DNA from: Chrysemys picta bellii
Taxonomy: Eukaryota > Chordata > Testudines > Emydidae
Assembly: GCF_011386835.1 (NCBI RefSeq)
Contig: NC_088795.1
Location: forward strand, 121,289,434 to 121,353,433
Direction of reading: 5' to 3'
DNA: 64,000 nucleotides
The position numbers and the translations under genes were made by a program. Shown in pieces: positions 56,257 to 64,000 of the stretch. Each line of letters begins with the position of its first letter. Within the stretch, counting starts at the first letter, position 1. Under the pieces are notes generated by a model. That model had not been told where the DNA came from and ran no database searches. It was given only the letters and a program-made list of their open reading frames with translations.

Positions 56257-57423
56257 ATGCAGCAAGAACGACAGTACTAGACAGGTATTGCAGCAGCCCT
56301 TCTCTCCTGTTCATGATGCTAATCCCTATTTATCTTCTCTTTATTTGCAGGACAATGCCAAACAGGAGAAAAAGGTATGGTGTGGCTTCTCATTCTCTCC
56401 CCACCCGCCCCTCCTGGGGCTCTCAGCACCCTGAGTATTACCTAGTTATTTCCTGTCCCTGGATCCTGGCAATACTGCTCCATGCATTGGCCCTAGTCAG
56501 GTACTAGAGAGCAATGGGAGATGTTTTCTCTCTCCCAAGGCAAGAGTTTGCTGCCACTACTGTGATATCATCTCGTACCAGCCCGGGACCTCAGCACAGA
56601 GCGTAAGACTCAGACTTGGACATCCAAGTTGCCCAGTGTCGTAATATCCAATAACTCTACCATACGTGATAAATACCAGTTTATCCTTTTGTTTCTTTAA
56701 CTGGTTAAATGTTGCAAAAACATTTCTACTTGATAGAATTTTTAAAATGAATCTGCTTTAGCCCATATCCTCCAGTGCAAATGTATGGTAGAAGGCAGAT
56801 GTCAGCCAACGTTTCAGCCCCACCATGCTGGGGCTGATATGCCCAAGCTCTTGTCCCTGGTGTGATATAGAGCAATCTTGGGGTTACTCTAACTTATACC
56901 AGTTGTCCATCTCAACTGTTTTCTCTGGCCACACTACTTATTCTGGCCCCATGGGGATTCCACATGACAGGGGAGTCCGCAGGCATCCAGACTTGCAAAG
57001 CACCCACTGTGGTGGTCAGAATCCGTCCATTTAACTATTTCAAATTTTGAATTTGTAAATACACCAGAAATCTGATTTTAAGAGTTACACTCAGCCAATC
57101 AGAGAACAGAAATATTACCATGTGTCCAACAAAAATTGAAAATCTAATTGAAATTTTGAATACTGGCTACTTGCAATGAACTACTCACAAACAAGCCACA
57201 GACTAAGAATAATTTGGCAACTAGTTTCAAACAATAAATCTATCTGAGAATATTGTGATCTATTGCCAGACAATCTGTGAACAGCAAATAGATTAAATTA
57301 AATTAATTGAACCTATTATTCAATACATATTATTTGAGCAATAATCCAAACAATCCTGTATTGGATTCAGTGTGGTTAATGAGCAAGGTATTTTTCACAT
57401 GTTCATCTTATCGTTTCTCATAG
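56257..57423. other. CPZ: CPZ intron 1, 3' end
   Basis: No exon or assigned repeat was seen. It ends with TTTCTCATAG, the proposed acceptor for the Frizzled exon. Confidence 0.4.
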
Positions 57424-57798
57424 CAAAATGCGTGGACATCACCTTAAGCTCTTGTAGTGATGTTTCCTACACCAAAACAATGTATCCTAATTTGCTGGAT
57501 CAGAAGTCCAGAGAAGTGGTTGAACTCAGCTCCGAATATATTCTCATGAGTGTGCTACACAACTTGCTTCAGGGAGAATGTAATCCTGATCTGAGACTCC
57601 TGAGCTGCTCAATACTGGCTCCACGGTGTGAAAAAGACAAAATGATAAAGCCCTGCAGGCACGTCTGTGAAAACCTGAGAAAAAATTGCCTTCCTGCATT
57701 TGACACAATAGACATGGCTTGGCCCTACTTCTTAGACTGTGATCGCTTCTTTGCTGGTGAAGAAGAAGGTTGTTTTGATCCACTGGCAAAGCTACGAG
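57424..57798 (+). CDS. CPZ: CPZ exon 2: Frizzled cysteine-rich domain
   Basis: This 375 nt exon encodes the Frizzled/CRD module, which in CPZ binds Wnt ligands. It follows TCATAG and ends at GGTAAGAAC. The start KCVDITLSSCSDVSYTKTMY is CRD-typical and the piece ends at CFDPLAKLRG. All ten conserved cysteines are present, in the order CVDI, CSDV, CNPD, CSIL, CEKD, CRHV, CENL, CLPA, CDRF, CFDP. EVVELSSEYILMSVLHNLL and FDTIDMAWPYFLDC are very close to the human protein as remembered. It starts with two bases of a codon and ends with one base of the next. The longer open frame (57372-57809) extends into flanking intron. It lies next to the carboxypeptidase exons on the same strand, the domain order unique to CPZ. 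Confidence 0.95.
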
Positions 57799-58405
57799 GT
57801 AAGAACTGAAGCTATACAGGCACATCATAATAAACTATCCATGATCGCTATAATATACCTACAGATTTTGTATTATACCTTAACGTCTTACCTGAAATTT
57901 TAGAACAACAGGAAATGCACAATACTAACTAGCTCATGGAAGGTAAATTGCCTCTGGGAATGTTATATTTTTTGTTTAGAGGTATAAAGTGCAGGTGACA
58001 GAAGTCAGTTGAGTTACACCCAGGATGAATTTGATCCAATAGATTTAAAGGACCAATCTCTATGCTGAAGGCTGAAGTTTACCAGTGTACTACAGGCCAC
58101 TTTTTACTTGGTGAAGCTCACAGCAAATATGGCTGCACATCTTAAAATATCTGTCATTGTGCAAGTGCAGTAGCTGGTTTTGGAGACTTGGACTAACATA
58201 CCTCACATGGAAGAACACATGGAGGAGGTTCTTGTTCAGATCTAAGGTTTTGATTCAGGCTCATTTCTAATTTCCATACTTCTATTATTGGAAATGTATG
58301 TTTTATGAACAGAGGGGCATGTGTTTGTTCACTGTAGCTTGATAACCCCACTCTGGCACAAACTTTTTGACCTCACTTAGTTGCAGTTATAATTTTTCTC
58401 TGCAG
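57799..58405 (+). other. CPZ: CPZ intron 2
   Basis: It opens with GTAAGAAC and closes with TTTTTCTCTGCAG. No repeat was recognised in it. Confidence 0.8.
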
Positions 58406-58621
58406 GGGAGCCAGAATTAACTGAGGAAGATTTACTTGTGGAGGTGCCTACAACTTTAATTCAGTTCACCCATCATTCGTATTCCAAAATGGTGAGCATT
58501 TTGAAGAAGACTGCTTCTAGGTGCTCCCACATTGCAAGAACTTACAGCATTGGCCGTAGCTTTGAAGGGAGAGACCTTTTTGTGATTGAGTTTTCAACTA
58601 ATCCTGGACATCATGACCCGA
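58406..58621 (+). CDS. CPZ: CPZ exon 3: start of carboxypeptidase domain
   Basis: The exon begins after TTTCTCTGCAG and ends at the GTGAGT donor at 58622. It encodes the linker GEPELTEEDLLVEVPTTLIQ and the N-terminal part of the M14B metallocarboxypeptidase domain: FTHHSYSKMVSILKKTASRC, then RTYSIGRSFEGRDLFVIEFS. The TYSIGRSxEGR motif is shared by the CPE/CPN/CPZ subfamily. Its boundary phases (two bases in, one base out) match exons 2 and 4. In this fold the segment forms the first strand and helix; no catalytic residue is in it. Confidence 0.95.
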
Positions 58622-60063
58622 GTGAGTAATAATGCTCCCAGCTGCAGTGTAGACATAACGCTGACAGCTAGCCTCTTAGGGTGAGATATGGCATACTTCT
58701 ATCATGTTCCTTATAGATTCATGGATTTTACGGCAGAAGTACCATTGTGATCATTTAGTCTGACCTTCTGCATAGGATTTCCCTAGATTAATTCTTCAAG
58801 TCCAATAGCTGTCGTTGAACTAGAACTTATCGTTTAGAAAAAACATCCAATTCTGATTTTAAAATTTCCAGTGATGGAGAATACACCAACACTCTTGGTA
58901 AGTTGATTCAATGGTTAATTACACCCACTTCAATATTTTTACCCTATTTCTAGTTTGAATTTGTCTAGCTTCAACTTCCAGCCATTGAATCTTGTTATAC
59001 CTTTCTCTGATAGACTGAAGAGCCATCTGTTATCAAACATCACACAGGAAGTCTGTATCAGAGTAGGGATCTGAATCTCCCAAGTCCCATGTTAGAAGCC
59101 TAACCACTAGGCCATCCTTCACCTTCAATTAAAGGAACAGTGGTAGCACTGTCCTTAATAATATAATGTTCCCTCCACCAGTGGAGTGGTTAGGTAGCCT
59201 ACAAACCAGTAAATAAACATGTTTTAAAATAAAACCATAATTCAACATGTTTTATCATAAAAATGATACTTTAGCAAGCAATTACACCACTCTGAACAGC
59301 ATAATGGGACTTTAAAGAGGGCAAAAATAACTCCCAGCTCAGGATTCGGCTGTCTGCCACTTTAAACAAAGAAGAAAAAATCCTTCAGAATGCAAGTGCT
59401 TACTTGCTGTGCTTAGAGTAAGGTCCTGGTCTGGGCTCTGGGTTATCACTTAGGTGCTCCTCCTGTGTCCCAGTTTCACCCAGCTCTGCCCTCAAGGAAA
59501 AGCAGGCCAAACCTCCTAATTGGCCTGCTGTTTCTTGATAGGTCAATATTCCTCCTGGCCCTTCTAGCCTCTGGAGGACTGCCTTGTTGGTCACCCGGTC
59601 TAGATGGATTTTCCTTGGGTGCAGAGTATCAGGGTGCTCGTGCCTCCAGCAGAGGATAGAGAAGGCCTGATAGATCCCATCACAGTGTAGTCTAGCTGAT
59701 GTCTTAGCCAATTATTCTTTTCCTAGATGTTTTTGTTTGCAGTCCTCTGAAAATACTCTGATTTATAATTAGTTTTAGCTTTTCTCATCATTAACCACAG
59801 TGATTGCCTCATAACATTTGTGAATCCTTAACAAATAGTTCATTTTATTGTATAAAGAAAATATATTTAATTTGTTAACTGACTTGAAGTTGGTGCAAAT
59901 GGATCTGGAATTGACATGATGTTTACGGGAATATGCATGTTAAATTACTGTAAATAAAACTCACTGACTCATCTGTCAGCTATCTGCATTGCACTGGTTT
60001 GGGAAGGCATCCAATTGTTCTCAGAATTACAACAAATCATCTCATTACTCCATCTTTTCACAG
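58622..60063 (+). other. CPZ: CPZ intron 3
   Basis: Bounded by GTGAGT and TTTTCACAG. It contains a CR1 relic at about 58712-59030; the rest, including 59040-60060, shows nothing recognised. Confidence 0.8.
58712..59030 (-). mobile_element. CR1 LINE 3' fragment
   Basis: The plus strand reads ATTGTGATCATTTAGTCTGA followed by CCTTCTGCATAGGATTTCCC, and TTTTAAAATTTCCAGTGATG with GAGAATACACCAAC further on, the antisense CR1 3' UTR and ORF2 end. Confidence 0.8.
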
Positions 60064-60260
60064 TGAAGCCAGAATTTAAGTATATTGGAAACATGCATGG
60101 AAATGAAGTTGTTGGGAAAGAATTGTTAATATACCTTGCACAATACTTGTGCTCTGAATATCTCCTTGGGAACCCCAGGATCCAGACTTTGATAAACAAC
60201 ACTAGAATTCACCTTCTGCCTTCGCTGAACCCAGATGGGTATGAACTTGCTGCAGAAGAG
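60064..60260 (+). CDS. CPZ: CPZ exon 4: zinc-binding HxxE motif
   Basis: This 197 nt exon follows TTTTCACAG and ends before GTAAAA. Its first two bases complete a Met codon with the last base of exon 3. It encodes [20 protein letters not shown], containing the HGNE motif whose His and Glu are two of the three zinc ligands of M14 carboxypeptidases. Then come [20 protein letters not shown] and [23 protein letters not shown] is a potential N-glycosylation site, matching a sequon at the same place in human CPZ as remembered. [10 protein letters not shown] is a subfamily signature. The exon ends in phase 0. The third zinc ligand (a His in a later exon) is outside the window. Confidence 0.95.
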
Positions 60261-60947
60261 GTAAAAGACCTTTTTGCAATGAAGTGAATATGTTATAAAA
60301 TTCCCTGCAAAAGAGAAAGGAAAATCTGGGGTTTGGGGAATTTGGGTTTTGACAATAGTTGACTGACAGATTTTATTCCCATCTGATTTGCTGGGCAGCT
60401 GCTCTGTAGTTCCCAGATTAACAAAACTAACAGGTAATTTGGACCAGATTTTCCATTGTTCCTGTTTGTACACTGGAGGTTTGATAAGGATGAAAGTCTT
60501 TTTTGCATATTCAATAGCCTGCCCAATATTTGAGCAAAATGCCCAACGAGCCAATTTTGATGATTGAAGTTGATCCTTTTATTTTGTATAAACTTGTAGT
60601 TTAATATATTTTCTTCCTCAGCTAGAAGATCAGATGTAATTAAATATTAATATTTCTTATGCTTGCTGAACCCTGACTTAAACCCTGTTTAACAGCTGCT
60701 GTGTTCCACCTTAGAGTCACATCAGTGGTGCTCAGAAGTGCTTTTGAGGTCCTTTGGGATAAAGGGTGTTCTATAAATAAATATATTATTTCCACTCTCT
60801 GGACACTTTTAACAAATCTCTGGTGGCCTTTTTGGCATTTAAAACTTCCACTTGTTCATTAGCAAATAACATTTTTTAAACCCCAAACATTATGAGACAG
60901 GCAGGATTGGATCTATTTAATTAGCTTCTTTCTTTACTGTAAATTAG
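60261..60947 (+). other. CPZ: CPZ intron 4
   Basis: Bounded by GTAAAA and CTGTAAATTAG. A decayed MIR-like 3' end (CTTTGGGATAAAGGGTGTTC then TATAAATAAATATATTATT) lies at about 60700-60790. Nothing else was recognised. Confidence 0.75.
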
Positions 60948-61109
60948 GGAGCTGGTTACAATGGTTGGATTAATGGACGTCAAACTGCTCAGAACCTTGA
61001 TCTTAACAGAAACTTCCCTGACTTGACATCTGAAGTTTACAACAGAGCCGGGCTCCGATGGGCACGCCTAGACCACATCCCCATTCCACAATCCTATTGG
61101 GAGGGTAAG
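60948..61109 (+). CDS. CPZ: CPZ exon 5: substrate-binding Asn-Arg motif
   Basis: This 162 nt exon follows AAATTAG and encodes GAGYNGWINGRQTAQNLDLN followed by RNFPDLTSEVYNRAGLR and DHIPIPQSYWEGK. The NLDLNRNFPD block holds the Asn-Arg pair that binds the substrate C-terminal carboxylate; CPZ cleaves C-terminal Arg or Lys. It begins in phase 0. The preferred donor is GTATGA at 61110, which keeps GK as in the human protein; a GTAAGG at 61105 would remove part of that and shift the phase. The later exons, with the third zinc ligand and the catalytic Glu, lie beyond the window. Confidence 0.93.
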
Positions 61110-61618
61110 GTATGAATTACAGACGTTTTATCAAATATATTGTATAAAGGTTCAGATAATTATGAATATTAAAAAAAATTGGTACCAAGTTATCCTTGAT
61201 GCTTGTTTTAGCTTAATGCTATTCTTCTTATAAGGAGGACTAGTTGGATGTGCATAGGATTTGTATGGGCTGGTCATGGCAGAAAAGGCAAAAGTCTCAA
61301 ATGAATAGCAAACAAAAATGTCACAATCACAGGTTTCAGTATTTCATTAAACTATACGCTATTGTACAGTAGAAACCATTTGGGAGGGCCTGATTTTTAG
61401 AAGTGCTGAGCACCCACAACTCATATTGACTTGATTATGAATTAATTATTATTATTAAATGTATTATTTGTATTGCGGTAGTTCTTTTCAGCCCCAGTTG
61501 GTGCTCGGTGATGAACAGACAGAACACCAAGCCGGTCCCTGTCTCATGAAGCTCACAGTGACTTCACTGGGAGTTATGTATCCTCAGCATTTCTTGGAAA
61601 TGACCAAGGTGACATTTT
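61110..61618 (+). other. CPZ: CPZ intron 5 (start)
   Basis: No further CPZ exon was found between 61110 and 64000, so intron 5 is at least 2.9 kb. The first 500 bp hold nothing recognised apart from a TTATTATTATT tract near 61443. Confidence 0.6.
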
Positions 61619-62310
61619 GGGCTTGGCCACACTGGCACTTTATACCACAATAAAGCCTCACAGAGCACTCTACCTTACTCCCCGTCCACACTGGCAAGGA
61701 CTCCCTGGCTAGAGCGCTCCTGGTACTCCACCTCCACGAGAGGGATAGCAGCTGTTGCGTATTGGCTGAGACGCCCCAGGGCCAGTGTAAACAGGGAGTT
61801 AAGTTACAGCGCTCTGACTGACCTCTGGAAACATCCCATAACCCCCTTAAGTCAAGTGGTCTCTCATCCCTTTGTTGTGAAATCAGCTCAGGAATGCGTA
61901 AGTGCCTTTTCAGAGCTCCATTTCAGACAGCTGCTGCTTATCTGCAACTGGGCAAAGCAAACATTTATTGAGTGAGTGAGTGAGAGGCAGGGGGGCTAGG
62001 GAGATCTGAGCTTACAAGATAGTGCTGACACACTCTCAGCACTCCAAAAACCCACTCTTTCTCTCCCCCCACATACAAACAACACACTCCACCCCACTCC
62101 CCTCATTTGAAAAGCACGTTGCAGCCACTTGAACGCTGGGATAGCTGCCCATAATGCACCGCTCCCAATGCCGCTGCAAATGCCGCAAATGTGGCCACAA
62201 CAATGCGCTTTCAGCTGTCAGTGTGGACAGATTGGAGCGCTTTCCGTAGTGAGCTCTCCGAAGGCTGGTTTAACCCAATGCATTCTACAGCTGCAAGTGT
62301 AGCCAAGCCC
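61619..62310. mobile_element. 692 bp non-autonomous DNA transposon
   Basis: The element begins GGGCTTGGCCACACTGGC; its other end, reversed, reads GGGCTTGGCTACACTTGC. TTT flanks both sides (61616-61618, 62311-62313), a possible 3 bp duplication. Subterminal words such as CCACACTGGCA recur internally (61690) and a mirrored TGTGGACAG lies near the right end. No transposase is encoded. The style of ends resembles the Harbinger-like MITE at 4313. Confidence 0.7.
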
Positions 62311-62879
62311 TTTAACAAACAGCTCAAGTAACTGAAGCTGTTATCTGAGTGCCTGCTAGTTCACACTCCCACCCACCAGCAGCAGTACTGGAAGGTGGGT
62401 GAGAGAAAGCAGCTGTTACCTCTCCTCCCCGGTACTGGGAGCAGCAGAAGCAGCACTGGGCCTGAAGTTAATCGTCAGCAAGTTAAGTAAGGCATGTGCT
62501 TGCATAGTAAGAGTGTGATACTCAGGAGTGTTTTAGTTCCTAGCCCCAATCACAGGACAGGTGTATCAAAGGCTATATCCCTGTCATATGGCAGGGAACG
62601 GTATCCCCCAGCTCCAGTGGCTGCAGTTGCAATTTATCCCCCTACAAACAGAGGAAACACAGAATCCATCACCTACTGTAAGTGTGAGGCAAAACACTAG
62701 CCCTGAGTCTGGGAGCTCCTACTCTCGCTTCAATTCCCCATGCAACCCTTGTTTTCATCTGCGTGGGTTTTCAGTGAGATTGGTTCCGTTGTTTGCCAGC
62801 CTGCAATCCCAAATGTTCAAAGTCCCAGAGGGGATGGATGATCCAGAAATTAGGATGCTAGCAGGGGACTCTGGAGAGT
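62311..62879. other. CPZ intron 5, nothing recognised
   Basis: No gene was found. The frames at 62494-62700 and 62561-63001 overlap each other and run into the MIR, so they are not genes. Confidence 0.4.
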
Positions 62880-63010
62880 CCCTGCTTCTCCACAAACCTT
62901 CCTATGTGACCATGGGCAAGTCATTTAGTCTCTCTGTGCCTCAGTTCCCCATCTGTACAATGTGGATAATAGCACTGCCCTACCTCACAGGGGTATTGTG
63001 AGAATCAATA
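62880..63010 (+). repeat. MIR-type SINE relic
   Basis: The block reads TGTGACCATGGGCAAGTCAT, then TTAGTCTCTCTGTGCCTCAG and TTCCCCATCTGTACAATGTG followed by AATAGCACTGCCCTACCTCA, the full MIR core and 3' half. Confidence 0.9.
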
Positions 63011-64000
63011 CATTACAGACTGTGTGTTGCTCAGATCCTACCGTAACGGGGGCCATACAAACCCACAACTTCTGTACAGCTGTGATAAACGTGCTGATTA
63101 TGCTCTGATCCTGCAAACTACCCCATGTAGCTGGAGCCCTGAGCCCAGCTGACTTCTCCAGGCTCTGCATAGGCATAGAAGCCCCCCTGTGTGGAGCAGC
63201 TTGTATAGAGGCCCTACGCTAGTCAGATTCTCCCCGGACTCCTGTTGTGCCTTTCCAGCCCCTGTATGCCATCACAGTAGCATACAGAAGCCTGGATGGG
63301 TGACAGAATTTGTCCCTAGTATTTTTGTCCCAAATTTCCCACTGTTGCTATCACAAGTTCTGCTCCCCTAGTAACAAGAAAAGGTGTAGACAGCCATTGG
63401 CATTTTAACCCCTCTGTTGTCTAAATCTACCCTGAACAGGAACAAAATGCACAAAATTACTGAGGGGTTTCAACATATCCAGAGGCTACAACCGTTCTAC
63501 TGCAGGCCTTTCATTACATTTTAAAGGGGAATTAGCCATGAAGGAAGTGACTATTTAACACACCACAAACGCACACAAAACTTGTTCCCTCCATAACGAG
63601 CAGCTCAACAACATACAAAGTACCTTCTGATGTGTGCTGTGTGGAGAGAGAATGAGAGAACCTGTCATCCTGTGACCTTGAAGGCACACGCAAAACTTTC
63701 TTGACAACTACAGTTACATTTAGCTAAGAGATGAAACTGCATGAATCTTCTCTCAGTCCGGAGTTAACCTACTCCCACAGCAGTGGGCACAGAAGAGCCA
63801 GATGAGTTGTTGATGTAATGAGCATCAATTTTGCTAGGGATATGAACCATTTACCTTAGTGAGGGGACGCTGTTATGGAACTCAGCTTTGTGCATTAATA
63901 TGTCTGCTTCAAAGCCAGCCTTTCAACTGTCATTTACTTAATAGTATTTATTACCTGGCTTATTAAAGTAATTATGCAGGTATTCCAAAGCACCACATGG
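63011..64000. other. CPZ intron 5 (end of window), nothing recognised
   Basis: No exon or assigned repeat was seen. The 63040-63180 stretch (GATCCTGCAAACTACCCCAT) resembles decayed palindromic elements of the type at 2333. Confidence 0.35.

Larger units (their letters stand above)
29830..57423 (+). other. CPZ: CPZ intron 1 (27.6 kb), transposon-filled
   Basis: The proposed intron opens with GTAAGG and closes with TTTCTCATAG before the Frizzled exon. Most of it is transposable-element sequence, listed separately. No other exon-like unit with CPZ similarity was seen in it. If exon 1 belongs to another gene, this would be intergenic. Confidence 0.6.

Noticed and set aside
62561..63001. 146-codon open frame on the plus strand
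   Set aside because: It runs into a clear MIR SINE and overlaps another frame; no domain seen, and it lies in CPZ intron 5.

Overview
The window is a piece of a vertebrate nuclear genome, most likely a turtle. The evidence is the repeat mix: many CR1 LINE fragments, a tRNA-derived SINE of the cryptodiran (Cry) type, MIR relics, several retroviral-type LTRs of the TGTGAC...GTCACA form, hAT and Harbinger-like DNA transposons, and an intact GPR78-CPZ neighbourhood as on human 4p16. There are no bacterial genes, operons or CRISPR arrays. Species-level assignment is inference.

Two host genes are visible, both on the + strand. The last coding exon of GPR78 (orphan class A receptor, 777-1014) opens the window. 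CPZ (carboxypeptidase Z, a secreted Frizzled-domain metallocarboxypeptidase) has a probable signal-peptide exon at 29742-29829, then after a 27.6 kb intron the Frizzled-domain exon (57424-57798) and three catalytic-domain exons (58406-58621, 60064-60260, 60948-61109). All four exon junctions agree in reading phase. The five exons total 1038 coding nt (346 codons), roughly half of the protein; the remaining exons lie beyond position 64000.

Region by region: 1-1014, GPR78 intron and last exon. 1015-29600, intergenic and repeat-rich: two Harbinger-like MITEs (4313-4598, 10447-10743), LTRs with target duplications (7027-8115, 19138-20205, 23778-24594), one retroviral LTR with adjoining internal sequence (15890-17992), hAT-type short elements (11712-11833, 22973-23436, 26248-26656), a Cry-type SINE (22432-22636), a foldback element (26035-26223) and many CR1 pieces. 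29742-57423, CPZ exon 1 and intron 1: a decayed Gmr1-like Ty3/gypsy element with a SCAN-like gag and integrase ahead of reverse transcriptase (33750-38450), a second foldback element inside it (38036-38232), a fossil non-LTR element (41590-44040), a long CR1 copy lacking its catalytic core (45366-47665), a hAT transposase fragment (47890-49020) and a nearly complete hAT transposon (51386-56248) split by an LTR (52163-53629). 57424-64000, CPZ exons with short introns, a CR1 fragment, a MITE (61619-62310) and an MIR.

Nothing here reads as a new multi-gene system. The observations most worth following are the Gmr1-like element, the palindromic element with 12-14 bp target duplications and a hammerhead-like core, and the nested insertions whose target duplications can be read exactly. 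Family names for repeats rest on recognition by eye, not on a database search.
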